From: Ancylomarina sp. DW003
GTDB taxonomy: Bacteria > Bacteroidota > Bacteroidia > Bacteroidales > Marinifilaceae
Assembly: GCF_029029505.1 (NCBI RefSeq)
Contig: NZ_JAKJSD010000015.1
Span: forward strand, 41,484-105,483
DNA length: 64,000 nt
Direction: 5' to 3'
The translations under genes and the position numbers were made by a program. Numbering within the stretch: position 1 is the stretch's first letter; each line of letters begins with the position of its first letter. Shown here in pieces: positions 27,937-36,422 of the stretch. Under the pieces are notes generated by a model that had not been told where the DNA came from, ran no database searches, and saw only the letters and a list, made by a program, of their open reading frames with translations.

Positions 27937-28719
27937 ATGATTCGATTAATATCAGTACTCTTGACGTGCTTCATATTAAACACGTCTTGTTCTTCAAAAG
28001 TTGAAAAAGTAAACGACGCCAATTGCAAGGACAAAAAGAAAAATTGCCCTGAGTTTATTGAATTTAAATCATTAGATTCTCTTAAAGTTTCTGCTCATTT
28101 ATATCAAATTGATGATAGTTCACCTATTATTTTACTTTGCCATCAAGCTCGCTTCAATAAATTTGAATATGCAGGAATTGCAGAGCGCTTAAACAAAATG
28201 GGCTATAACTGTATGGCAATAGATCAGCGTTCAGGAGGTCCAATTGGCGATAAACAAAACCTCACTTATCTAAGGGGACGAAAACTAAATAAGAGCCTCG
28301 ATTATATTGATGCTGAGCCAGACATAAAGGCTGCCATTCTTTATCTGAATAAGAAATTCAATTCTAAAGTAATTCTGTGGGGAAGTTCCTATTCATCAAC
28401 ATTAGCTTTGTATTTAGCTGCCGAAATGGATGAAGTTGGTGCTGTTCTTTCTTTCAGCCCAGGGAATTATATGGCTGACAAGAAAGGTGATTTAACTGAT
28501 GTCTTAGCTGATTTCAAAAAGCCGATGTTTTTAACAAGTTCAAAATTCGAAGCCAAAGCGGTGACTAAGCTATTAGCTAAGCATAAACTAGTCGGAAATC
28601 AGGAGCAATTTATTCCTGAGGGGAATGGGCATCACGGTTCAAGGGCCCTATGGATCAATCAAGTTGGAGGTGAAGAATACTGGTTAGCCGTAGGACTATT
28701 TCTAAAACAACTTAAATAA
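27937..28719 (+). CDS. Alpha/beta-hydrolase lipoprotein
   Basis: 260 residues. Lipoprotein signal with Cys18 (LNTSCSS). An alpha/beta-hydrolase core follows: the strand LLCHQARFNKFEYAGIAERL, the nucleophile elbow WGSSYSS (Ser in GSSYS) and a late histidine in EGNGHHGSRAL. The Asp of the triad is not certain. The substrate is unknown. The 137-base gap before it has no gene. Confidence 0.82.
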   Translation: MIRLISVLLTCFILNTSCSSKVEKVNDANCKDKKKNCPEFIEFKSLDSLKVSAHLYQIDDSSPIILLCHQARFNKFEYAGIAERLNKMGYNCMAIDQRSGGPIGDKQNLTYLRGRKLNKSLDYIDAEPDIKAAILYLNKKFNSKVILWGSSYSSTLALYLAAEMDEVGAVLSFSPGNYMADKKGDLTDVLADFKKPMFLTSSKFEAKAVTKLLAKHKLVGNQEQFIPEGNGHHGSRALWINQVGGEEYWLAVGLFLKQLK

Positions 28720-28722
28720 AAA

Positions 28723-28747
28723 AGAGGAAGTTCAAATGAACTTCCTC
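28723..28747. terminator. Bidirectional terminator between the hydrolase gene and ilvE
   Basis: AGAGGAAGTTC pairs with GAACTTCCTCT, loop AAAT, with A and T runs on both sides. Shared by convergent genes. Confidence 0.9.
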
Positions 28748-28770
28748 TCCTATTTTATATTTCAGTCGAA

Positions 28771-29793
28771 TTAAAATTCGATAATTGTATTCCAGTTATG
28801 CTTATCTTCAACCGTTCCGTATTGAATTCCACGAAGTGTTTCATATAATTTGAAACTTGTTTTACCAGCTTCATCACCAAAGAAATAATCAATATTATTA
28901 TCTGCATCAACAATCTTACGAATTGGAGAAATTACAGCAGCAGTACCACAAGCACCAGCCTCAGTAAAGTCTGCTAATTCAGTAACCTCAATTGGACGGC
29001 GTTCAACAGTCATACCCATATCTTCAGCAATCTGACACAAACTCTTGTTTGTAATAGATGGAAGAATTGAATTAGACTTAGGAGTTACATATGAATTGTT
29101 TTTAATTCCGAAGAAGTTAGCTGGTCCACACTCGTCGATATATTTCTTCTCTTTAGCATCTAAGAACAATACTGCAGAAAAACCTTCATCGTGTGCACGA
29201 GAACCTCCTCTTAAGGAAGCAGCATAGTTCCCACCTACTTTGATTGTACCTGTTCCCTGAGGAGCTGCACGATCGTATTCGCGGTAAACAACATAGTCAG
29301 TTGGCTTGAAACCTTCTTTGAAATATGGTCCTACTGGCATTACGAATACAGCAAATGTATATTCAGCAGCCGGACTTACACCAACTTGAGCTCCATTACC
29401 AAAAAGAACTGGACGAATATAAAGAGAAGCACCTGACTCGTATGGTGGAATCCATCTTTCATTCAATTTGATTGCTTTGACTACAGCTTCTTCAAACAAT
29501 TCAAGAGGCATTTCAGCCATCATGATACCATTTGATGAATTCTGAAGACGTTTTCCATTCTCATCGATACGAAATACTCTTACTTTTCCATCAGGACCCT
29601 TAAATGCTTTTAAGCCTTCAAATGCTTGCTGGCCATAGTGTAAACCTGTGGCAGCGATATGAACATTTACCTGATCAGATGAAGATACTTCTAATTCTCC
29701 CCATTTTCCATCACGGTAGTTACAACGAACATTGTAATCAGTTTTGGTATAACCGAAACCAAATTTAGACCAGTCAATATTTTCCATTTTCAA
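28771..29793 (-). CDS. ilvE: Branched-chain amino acid aminotransferase
   Basis: 340 residues, the long (class II-like) form. It interconverts Leu, Ile and Val with their 2-oxo acids using glutamate. The PLP lysine is Lys185 in TGTIKVGGNYA; also present are HYGQQAFEGLKAF and ECGPANFFGIK. The internal ATG at residue 3 (29787) is an equally good start. Single gene. Confidence 0.96.
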   Translation of the reverse strand: MKMENIDWSKFGFGYTKTDYNVRCNYRDGKWGELEVSSSDQVNVHIAATGLHYGQQAFEGLKAFKGPDGKVRVFRIDENGKRLQNSSNGIMMAEMPLELFEEAVVKAIKLNERWIPPYESGASLYIRPVLFGNGAQVGVSPAAEYTFAVFVMPVGPYFKEGFKPTDYVVYREYDRAAPQGTGTIKVGGNYAASLRGGSRAHDEGFSAVLFLDAKEKKYIDECGPANFFGIKNNSYVTPKSNSILPSITNKSLCQIAEDMGMTVERRPIEVTELADFTEAGACGTAAVISPIRKIVDADNNIDYFFGDEAGKTSFKLYETLRGIQYGTVEDKHNWNTIIEF

Positions 29794-29847
29794 TTCTGAA
29801 TTTAGCGATTAGTGTTATTGTTTTATGCAAGTATTTAATGCACAATA

Positions 29848-29855
29848 CAAATGTA
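29848..29855 (-). promoter_or_regulatory. Candidate -7 box of ilvE
   Basis: TACATTTG on the minus strand fits TAnnTTTG, 55 bases before the ilvE start. A -33 TTG at proper spacing was not found. Confidence 0.4.
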
Positions 29856-29899
29856 TCAAGAAAATTTATCTTTTTGCCTACAATTTATCTGATTTTTAA

Positions 29900-30700
29900 T
29901 CAATCTACTTTCAATTCAACAAGATATCCGTTGTGTTTTCGAATATTCATAACTTTTCCCCCGTCGAAAATTAAGTATTGTCCCTTGATTCCTTTTAGCT
30001 CTCCCTCGTATGAATCAAGCTTATCAAAACTAAGACTGGTAATTTTATCAGGATACTGTTCTACAGGGAAGTTTAGTTCATAAGCTTCGTCCTCAGCACA
30101 AACATATTGTCGTAATTCAGGATGCAGCAATTCTGTCGCCTTAGCTTTTTCAGCTTTCAAATCGACAGAAACTTCTCCTTCATTTTTTAGCATAGCTCTC
30201 CAGTTGGTTTTATCCGCAAAATGCGCTTTCAAAGCCACCTCGATAACACCAGCAATATGTCGATTGGGCGTTTTGGCAAGCTTTATAGCTCCTACCGCCC
30301 CTTGATCTATCCATCGGGTTGGAATTTGCGATTCACGCGTTACACCAACCTTTAAATTGCTCGAGAAAGCCAAATAAACGTAATGAGGTTTTAAAGCGTG
30401 TTCTTTAGACCATTCCATGTCGCGTGATATTCCCAAATGAGATTCATCCAATTCAGGATTCATGATACTCGCATCGGTTTGTGGCAAACTTGTAAAACAA
30501 GTGTAACAATGCCCTTGTGAAAACGATGTCTTGGTTTTCTTACCGCAATGCACACAATTGATTTGATGCTGATAATTCCAAGTCAGCTTTTTTCCAATAA
30601 GCTCATTCATATCAACAAAATCATCACCAATAGGAAGCTCATAAGTAATCACATCCTTTAGTTGAGTTCGCATTTTAAGTAAGTTCCCTTTGTATATCAT
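29900..30700 (-). CDS. DUF2797 protein
   Basis: 266 residues. The N-terminus has a zinc-ribbon-like cysteine set (CVHCGKK, then HCYTCF), followed by VYLAFSSNLKVGVTRESQIPTRWIDQGA, which resembles a GIY-YIG-like core. This matches the DUF2797 family, of unknown function. MRTQLKD at residue 10 is an alternative start, but MIYKGNLLKMRT is typical of relatives. 37 bases after tlpA-like gene. Confidence 0.85.
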   Translation of the reverse strand: MIYKGNLLKMRTQLKDVITYELPIGDDFVDMNELIGKKLTWNYQHQINCVHCGKKTKTSFSQGHCYTCFTSLPQTDASIMNPELDESHLGISRDMEWSKEHALKPHYVYLAFSSNLKVGVTRESQIPTRWIDQGAVGAIKLAKTPNRHIAGVIEVALKAHFADKTNWRAMLKNEGEVSVDLKAEKAKATELLHPELRQYVCAEDEAYELNFPVEQYPDKITSLSFDKLDSYEGELKGIKGQYLIFDGGKVMNIRKHNGYLVELKVD

Positions 30701-30737
30701 TTCCTTGAATTTATTCGAAAAATTAATTCTTAAATAT

Positions 30738-31247
30738 CTATTCTTTTAGTGCCTTTTCAATAATTGACATCATCTTATCAAGCTCTTTCTGAGAAAATCC
30801 TTGCGCTTGAAAAATAATCTTCCCTGTTTTGTCTATAATATAATTTCTAGGGATAAATTTCTCAGCATATCTGCCATAAATATGGCGTTGAGGATCTGCT
30901 GCAATAGGAAAAGAAAATTTCTTCTTCGCTTGAAATTTTTTCAATTCCGCTCTTGTGTGCTCTCGTCCTATAGAAATCAGCTCAAAGTTCTCATTCTTAA
31001 ATCGTGGCCATAATTGCTTCTCCAATTCCGGAAGCTCTTTCATACAAGGACCACACCATGTGGCAAAAAAGTTAACCAGAACAACTTTCCCTTTCATATC
31101 GGAAAGTTTAAATTCTTTCCCATCCAGAGTTTTCACTGTAAAATTTGGTGCTTTTTGTCCTTCTTTAGTTCTATCTCCTTCGGTTCCATCAGCCCACAAA
31201 CTTGTTGTGAAAACTAAGGCCAGTAATAATAATGTCAATCTCTTCAT
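30738..31247 (-). CDS. Exported TlpA-type thioredoxin-fold protein
   Basis: 169 residues. Signal peptide (cleavage near LWAD, residue 19-20). The active site is Cys65-Gly-Pro-Cys68 in FFATWCGPCMKELPEL. It should reduce or exchange disulphides in the periplasm, as in cytochrome maturation or redox repair. 38 bases after the U32 peptidase gene and before the DUF2797 gene; possibly one operon. Confidence 0.93.
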   Translation of the reverse strand: MKRLTLLLLALVFTTSLWADGTEGDRTKEGQKAPNFTVKTLDGKEFKLSDMKGKVVLVNFFATWCGPCMKELPELEKQLWPRFKNENFELISIGREHTRAELKKFQAKKKFSFPIAADPQRHIYGRYAEKFIPRNYIIDKTGKIIFQAQGFSQKELDKMMSIIEKALKE

Positions 31248-31285
31248 TGGTCGGATCTTTATTAATTTATTGGTCAGTTTATTTC

Positions 31286-32542
31286 TTATTGAAGCAAATC
31301 GTCGGTTACATCAACAATCTTATATAATTTATCTGATCGGCGAATAACTGTATCCAATGCTATTGAGAAGCTATCACCTTTCACTGCTTTTTCAACTGGC
31401 TTTAAATCAACCCTCATTTCTTCAATGGTCGTTTCTACAACACCAGTGGTCGGACCTGTAATCAGAATTTTATCCCCTATATTTAACTCTTGTGACTCCA
31501 ATAGGAATTCAGCCACCTTAATCTTATTAAAATAGTTGGTTCCTTTTCCAATCAACATTTTACGCTTAGTCGCACGATTTCCGTATTCCGAGCTCCACTC
31601 ACCAAGCTTTTGTCCCATATAATAACCATCCCAGAAACCACGATTAAACACAGTAGATAATTGCTCCTTCCAAACGGCTATTTTCTCTTCTCCATAGCTA
31701 CCATCCAAATAGGCATCAACTGCTTCGTTATAACAAGCAAGAACAGTTTTTACATATTCAGGAGAGCGAGCTCTGCCTTCAAATTTAAGTACACGAACCC
31801 CGGCATCAATTAATTTATTTACAAAACCAATTGTACACAAGTCTTTAGGCGACATGATATATTGGTTATCAATCTCCAACTCATTACCCGACTCCTTTTC
31901 GGTAACCGTATAAGCTTTTCGGCAGGTTTGCATACAAGCTCCACGATTCGCAGAAGATGATTTCTCATGCAAACTCAAATAACATTTACCTGAAACAGCC
32001 ATGCACAAAGCCCCATGAGCAAACATCTCAATCTGAACCAGTTCTCCTTTAGGCCCTTTGATATCTTGCTTGACAATTTGATGGTAAATATTTGCCACCT
32101 GATCCAAATTCAATTCTCGAGCTAACACAACAACATCGGCAAATTGAGAATAAAACTTAACCGCTTCGATATTGGTGATGTTACATTGGGTTGAAATATG
32201 TACCTCTACATCGATAGATCGCGCATAAAGAATAGCGGATACATCGGCTGCAATAATAGCTGTCACGCCATTCTCCTTCGCCGAATCAATCACTTCGTGC
32301 ATCAAATTGATCTCATTGTCGTACAAAACCGTATTGACTGTCAAGTAGGTCTTCACTTGATGTTCCTTACAGATTTTAACGATCTCCCGAAGGTCATCCT
32401 TAGTAAAATTGTTTGACGATCGGGCACGCATGTTCAATTGCTCAATGCCAAAATAAATGGAATTAGCTCCTCCTTGAATAGCAGCCATTAAGGATTCGTA
32501 TGATCCAACGGGTGCCATTAATTCTATATCTGTACGCTTCAT
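31286..32542 (-). CDS. U32 family peptidase-like protein (TrhP/YegQ type)
   Basis: 418 residues. The U32 signature EMFAHGALCMAVSGKCYLS is complete and the KFEGRARSPEYVKTVLACYNE stretch is typical. Relatives with this architecture (YegQ/TrhP) are required for 5-hydroxyuridine formation in tRNA, and others are collagenase-like; the sequence best fits the tRNA-hydroxylation group (inference). Leading gene of a leftward set with the TlpA and DUF2797 genes. Confidence 0.88.
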   Translation of the reverse strand: MKRTDIELMAPVGSYESLMAAIQGGANSIYFGIEQLNMRARSSNNFTKDDLREIVKICKEHQVKTYLTVNTVLYDNEINLMHEVIDSAKENGVTAIIAADVSAILYARSIDVEVHISTQCNITNIEAVKFYSQFADVVVLARELNLDQVANIYHQIVKQDIKGPKGELVQIEMFAHGALCMAVSGKCYLSLHEKSSSANRGACMQTCRKAYTVTEKESGNELEIDNQYIMSPKDLCTIGFVNKLIDAGVRVLKFEGRARSPEYVKTVLACYNEAVDAYLDGSYGEEKIAVWKEQLSTVFNRGFWDGYYMGQKLGEWSSEYGNRATKRKMLIGKGTNYFNKIKVAEFLLESQELNIGDKILITGPTTGVVETTIEEMRVDLKPVEKAVKGDSFSIALDTVIRRSDKLYKIVDVTDDLLQ

Positions 32543-32708
32543 GATTCTATTAAGATGAACTATCAGATTTTATTCTTGATATGTTGTGGAAAGGTAATCA
32601 CGAGAAATCTGCATTTCATCAATACCTTTGTTAAAGTTTATTAATCGATATCAGATACCTCAAGGCAAAATTAGATAGACTAAATGGTGCTGAAATACTG
32701 ATTTTCAG

Positions 32709-32739
32709 CAAAAGTAATCTTTATCAGGCACTCATGCAA
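32709..32739 (-). promoter_or_regulatory. Promoter of the U32 peptidase gene
   Basis: On the minus strand TTG (32737-32739), 20 bases, then TACTTTTG (32709-32716). The leader is about 160 bases. Confidence 0.6.
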
Positions 32740-32791
32740 TATATTAAAAGAAAGACGAGTCTTTTATTTTCACGTAAAGCTCACTGCTATA

Positions 32792-32823
32792 TTTGCTTAA
32801 AGCTCACAAATATTGTACTTTCG
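32792..32823 (+). promoter_or_regulatory. Rightward promoter of the leader or small RNA upstream of the KamA-like gene
   Basis: TTTG (32792-32795), 20 bases, then TACTTTCG (32816-32823), one base off TAnnTTTG. TATATTTG at 32788-32795 is a second possible -7 box in the same direction. Confidence 0.5.
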
Positions 32824-33009
32824 CCGTCAGCTATTATTGATTCACGGGATTATCATCTTCCTTATTCACATTCGTTGAAGTTTATTATAGGAAATAACCC
32901 CACTTCCGTGCGAGATAACGGAACCTTATTGAAATATATTCGTCCACTAGTATAGGACATGTATCTTCACTATTGTTTTTTACTGATAGCTTTTAAGGTT
33001 GTTTTCGGG

Positions 33010-33161
33010 AAACGATTCTTGAGACAGTGGAACTTTGGCCTTTTATTTTTAAAAGAGAAAGCTTTCCTCCTACTCTTCAAATCGTTTATACATAAGACAA
33101 TCTGACATATATAGCTTCAGATATCCAAGCTAAAGCGATTGGAAGTAGCAAACGATTGTCT
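33010..33161 (+). ncRNA. Structured leader with competing stems, or small RNA
   Basis: AATCGTTT at 33080-33087 can pair with AAACGATT either upstream (33010-33017) or downstream (33150-33157). The downstream copy also takes part in a second stem, AGACAATC (33095-33102) with GATTGTCT (33154-33161), which encloses the hairpin TAGCTT/AAGCTA (33112-33117 with 33127-33132). The two downstream pairings cannot form together. No known riboswitch class is recognised. Confidence 0.4.
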
Positions 33162-33206
33162 GACGAATAATTGAATACGTTTACAACTAAAAACATATTT
33201 TTTTCG

Positions 33207-34478
33207 ATGAAGTATAAAGTGTATACACAAAAAACCTTTAAAAATATCCCACAGATTCAGAAATTGACGGCTGCACAGATATTTGACATTGAGGTTTTGG
33301 GGGAAATCTTCCCTTTTAAGGTAAACAACTATGTGATTGATGAGTTGATAGATTGGGATAACTTTAGCAAAGATCCTATTTTTCGTCTGACCTTTCCCCA
33401 GAAAGGTATGCTTTCGACAAAATATTTCGACAAAATGGCTCAGCTAATCCAAGCCGAAGCTCCTCAAAAAGATATTACAAAAGCATCAAACGAAATCAGA
33501 CTAACTTTAAACCCTAACCCATCAGGGCAAGCACATAATGTTCCTGAGTTGAATGGTGAAAAGCTAGTTGGAGCTCAACACAAATACAAGGAAACCATGT
33601 TGTTTTTCCCTACTCAAGGACAAACTTGTCATGCCTACTGTACGTTCTGTTTCCGTTGGCCACAGTTTACCGGATTGGAAGGCTTAAAGTTCGCCATGAA
33701 GGAGATTGAACTTGTGATTGCTTATATGCAAAACCATCCGGAGGTGACCGATTTGTTGATTACAGGAGGTGACCCAATGGTAATGAAAACTAAGGTGTTC
33801 AAAGCCTATATTGATGCGATACTTGAAGCTGATATACCAAACTTAAAGACAATACGTATTGGTTCAAAAACACTGGCGTACTGGCCATACCGTTATACGC
33901 ATGATAACGATGCTCAGGAGCTTCTGGATGTTTTCAGATCAATTACTGATGCCGGACTTAGCCTGTCATTTATGGCTCACTTCAATCACATTAGCGAACT
34001 TAAAACTGCTGCTGTTGCAAAAGCAACCAAAGCTATTCGTGAAACTGGTGCTGCTATCCGTACTCAATCTCCACTTTTGAAGCATCTTAACGATGATGCA
34101 GATATGTGGGCAAACATGTGGCGTAAACAAGTTGATATGGGTATGATTCCTTACTATATGTTTATGGCTCGTGAAACAGGTGCTCAGGAATACTTTGGAT
34201 TAACTTTAGAAGAAGCCTGGAACATTTTCCGCGATGCTTATTCTCAAGTGAGTGGTATTTGCCGTACGGTTCGTGGACCAGTTATGTCGGCTAATCCTGG
34301 TAAAGTACAGGTATTAGGTATTACTGAAATAAATGGCGAGAAGCAATATGCTCTTAACTTCTTACAAGGACGTAACCCCAAATGGGTAGGACAACCTTTC
34401 TTTGCTAAGTTTAATGAGAAAGCGCTTTGGTTAAGTGATCTTGAACCTGCTTTTACTGATAAGTTCATGTTCGATTAA
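33207..34478 (+). CDS. KamA-family radical SAM aminomutase-like enzyme, not a lysine mutase
   Basis: 423 residues from MKYKVYTQ; an ATG 12 codons upstream (33171) is less typical. The 4Fe-4S cysteines are Cys141, Cys145 and Cys148 (CHAYCTFC), Arg150 matches the substrate-carboxylate Arg of lysine 2,3-aminomutase, and Lys366 (SANPGK) is the probable PLP lysine. The two aspartates that hold the lysine side chain in KamA are absent: the first aligns with Arg322 (FMARETG), the second is not conserved. A substrate with an acidic side chain is possible. It lies apart from the lysine operon, after a long leader, and is followed by a bidirectional terminator. Confidence 0.88.
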   Translation: MKYKVYTQKTFKNIPQIQKLTAAQIFDIEVLGEIFPFKVNNYVIDELIDWDNFSKDPIFRLTFPQKGMLSTKYFDKMAQLIQAEAPQKDITKASNEIRLTLNPNPSGQAHNVPELNGEKLVGAQHKYKETMLFFPTQGQTCHAYCTFCFRWPQFTGLEGLKFAMKEIELVIAYMQNHPEVTDLLITGGDPMVMKTKVFKAYIDAILEADIPNLKTIRIGSKTLAYWPYRYTHDNDAQELLDVFRSITDAGLSLSFMAHFNHISELKTAAVAKATKAIRETGAAIRTQSPLLKHLNDDADMWANMWRKQVDMGMIPYYMFMARETGAQEYFGLTLEEAWNIFRDAYSQVSGICRTVRGPVMSANPGKVQVLGITEINGEKQYALNFLQGRNPKWVGQPFFAKFNEKALWLSDLEPAFTDKFMFD

Positions 34479-34498
34479 TCGAAACACATACAATACAG

Positions 34499-34531
34499 AA
34501 AGCCATCGTTCTTTAATAGAACGATGGCTTT
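34499..34531. terminator. Bidirectional terminator
   Basis: AAAGCCATCGTTCT pairs with AGAACGATGGCTTT, 14 pairs with a five-base loop. It lies between the KamA-like gene and the convergent DEAD-box gene. Confidence 0.9.
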
Positions 34532-34551
34532 ATATTTTTCAGAAATTCATT

Positions 34552-35190
34552 TTACTGATTTTCTTCTTCTTCAGGCTCTTCCTTAATCTTCACAATCTCC
34601 GGAGCAATCATATAATATTCCACATAGTCTTTGATTCTCACATTCATTTCTGTTGTGAAAACAATTCGCTGACATTCCGGAACATTAGTCGTCAAACGAT
34701 CAATTTGAGAGGTAATCTCATGCTTGAATACAGCTTGTGCGTCATCGATAATATACATTCTCAATCGATTCAGGTTCATGCCTGAATTCGAATAAAACTC
34801 ATTAAGGAATTTTGCAGGGCCTATAAGTACATCACATCCTGCATACACTCTATCGCGTTGCTTTAGTATATTTTCGCCTTGATAAACCGCCATAACACGT
34901 AAGTCGGTGTGCTCTGCCAGAATATCAAACTGCTCTTTCATAGCTTCAGCCTTTGCTCTGTCTTCAACTACGATCAAAGCTCTGGGAACATCCTTAAAAG
35001 CCTCTTTAAGTTGCTGAATAACGGTAATAACAATGGCTGATGTCTTTCCCGATTCCTCAGGTGCAATAAACAGACCATCCCGCCCGCTTTTCATCTTACC
35101 AATTGTCTTTTTCTGTATAGGCGTTGGCTTTTCGAACCCCTCTTGTTCAAGGGCAATCAAAAGCTGTTCGTCGAGTTTCTTTAAAAACAT
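34552..35190 (-). CDS. Single-domain, degenerate DEAD-box helicase-like protein
   Basis: 212 residues covering only the first RecA-like domain of a DEAD-box helicase. The Q motif is present (FEKPTPIQKKTI). Walker A is altered (APEESGKT, with Lys49) and motif II is IDDAQ in place of DEAD. Motif III reads FTTEM. The C-terminal helicase domain is missing and there is no remnant of it between the stop and the next gene, so this is not a frameshift seen in this window. An acidic tail (EEPEEEENQ) ends the protein. It may bind RNA or ATP without unwinding. Confidence 0.8.
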   Translation of the reverse strand: MFLKKLDEQLLIALEQEGFEKPTPIQKKTIGKMKSGRDGLFIAPEESGKTSAIVITVIQQLKEAFKDVPRALIVVEDRAKAEAMKEQFDILAEHTDLRVMAVYQGENILKQRDRVYAGCDVLIGPAKFLNEFYSNSGMNLNRLRMYIIDDAQAVFKHEITSQIDRLTTNVPECQRIVFTTEMNVRIKDYVEYYMIAPEIVKIKEEPEEEENQ

Positions 35191-35360
35191 ATCTTCTTTT
35201 ATTCCGAATAATTAAGTCACAAAGATGCGAATTATCCCTAGCAAAGAGAAATTTAGAATGAAAATAGCCCCTTAACATTTTATTTTGATGTAAGACCTAA
35301 CAAATGCAAGACCAAACCTTAAGAATTATTATAATTAACAAACATCTATCTTTTTTCTTT

Positions 35361-35368
35361 TACATTTG
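35361..35368 (+). promoter_or_regulatory. Candidate -7 box of the TPR gene
   Basis: TACATTTG fits TAnnTTTG, 27 bases before the ATG at 35396. No clear -33 box. Confidence 0.45.
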
Positions 35369-35395
35369 CAGGTTGTAATACATAAAAAAGCAATA

Positions 35396-36340
35396 ATGTC
35401 ACTGAAACTTAACCTCTTCTTATTTGCAATTCTATTGCAACTGACTACCATAGCTCAACAAAAACCTAATTTGGACAAGATGTTCCAATCAAGTTTTGAA
35501 AAATATCAGGCTAAGCAATTTGAACAAGCCAATACCATTCTCGATTTCATTCTTGAATCTGATTCAACCTATTATAAAGCCTATATTGGCAAGGCTAATA
35601 TTTCAATTGCTAAAAGACAATACAGGACTGCTATATTAAATGCAAACCGGGCACTGGATTATCAAGCTGATAATATTAAAGCATTATGTGTTAAAGCAAA
35701 AGCTTTAATGTGGATGAAAGATATCAATGGATCTAAAGAAATCTACCGAGCAATATTAGCAAGGCACCCCAAAGCTGTAAAAGCATTAAATGGTTTAGCT
35801 CGTATCGATCTCCTTCAAAAACGATATAAAGATGCTGTTCAAAAACTGAATAAAGCTATTAAGTACGATTCAAAACATAAAGAAACACTCTATAATTTAG
35901 CTTCGGCATATTTTAAACTTAAAGATTTTAGTCGATCTGCGAAGTATTGCAATAAAACACAAAAAATAGATCCGAACTATAGAACTGAAAGTGTTTATAC
36001 CATTAGAGGGCACTGTAATAATAGATTAAACAATCCTGTTGGTGCAATTCTTGATTTTAGAGAAGGTTTAAAGCTAAACCCTAACAATTCGAGCTTGTAC
36101 AATAATATTGCTTTAATCTTCTCGAAACAGGGGAAATACGATAAGGCTATTAAGTATCTGAATGCATCCATTAAAATATATTCAAAATCAAGCGTTTCTT
36201 ACTATAACAGAGGCATGGCATATAATTCACTTGGTAAATATGAAGAAGCTTACACCGATTTTAAAAAAGCTTGTGACTTGGGTGGTTCTGAAGATGCTTG
36301 TGGTTACTACCAAAGCTTAAAAAAGAAATTGAAAAAATAA
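35396..36340 (+). CDS. Exported tetratricopeptide-repeat protein
   Basis: 314 residues from MSLKLNLF; an ATG ten codons upstream (35366) would lie inside the -7 box region and add a charged stretch before the signal peptide. The signal peptide ends near TIAQQ. About seven TPR units follow, for example AYIGKANISIAKRQYRTAIL and SLYNNIALIFSKQGKYDKAI. The last has the SEL1-like ending FKKACDLGGSEDACGYY. TPR proteins hold partners together; none can be named. Confidence 0.85.
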   Translation: MSLKLNLFLFAILLQLTTIAQQKPNLDKMFQSSFEKYQAKQFEQANTILDFILESDSTYYKAYIGKANISIAKRQYRTAILNANRALDYQADNIKALCVKAKALMWMKDINGSKEIYRAILARHPKAVKALNGLARIDLLQKRYKDAVQKLNKAIKYDSKHKETLYNLASAYFKLKDFSRSAKYCNKTQKIDPNYRTESVYTIRGHCNNRLNNPVGAILDFREGLKLNPNNSSLYNNIALIFSKQGKYDKAIKYLNASIKIYSKSSVSYYNRGMAYNSLGKYEEAYTDFKKACDLGGSEDACGYYQSLKKKLKK

Positions 36341-36369
36341 TTCAGAATTCTTCAAGTACAATAAAAGCA

Positions 36370-36401
36370 AAAATGGCCAACAATTACTTGTTGGCCATTT
36401 T
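36370..36401. terminator. Bidirectional terminator between the TPR gene and etfA
   Basis: AAAATGGCCAACAA pairs with TTGTTGGCCATTTT, 14 pairs, loop TTAC. Confidence 0.93.
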
Positions 36402-36422
36402 CTATATCTAAAAACGATAAGA

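Larger units (their letters stand above)
32543..33206. other. Intergenic region of 664 bases with divergent promoters and a structured leader
   Basis: The left part holds the U32 promoter (32709-32739). The right part begins with a rightward promoter (32792-32823) followed by about 375 bases of possible leader for the KamA-like gene, with several stems: 32904-32909/32918-32923, 33095-33102/33154-33161 and 33112-33117/33127-33132. A 73-codon open frame at 32734-32955 crosses the promoter and is unlikely to be a gene. Confidence 0.55.

Noticed and set aside
32734..32955. 73-codon open frame on the plus strand
   Set aside because: It spans a good promoter (32792-32823) and a stem at 32904-32923; composition is not protein-like.
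34552..35190. Frameshifted full-length DEAD-box helicase
   Set aside because: No second helicase domain is visible in any frame on either side; a terminator follows within 55 bases of the stop.
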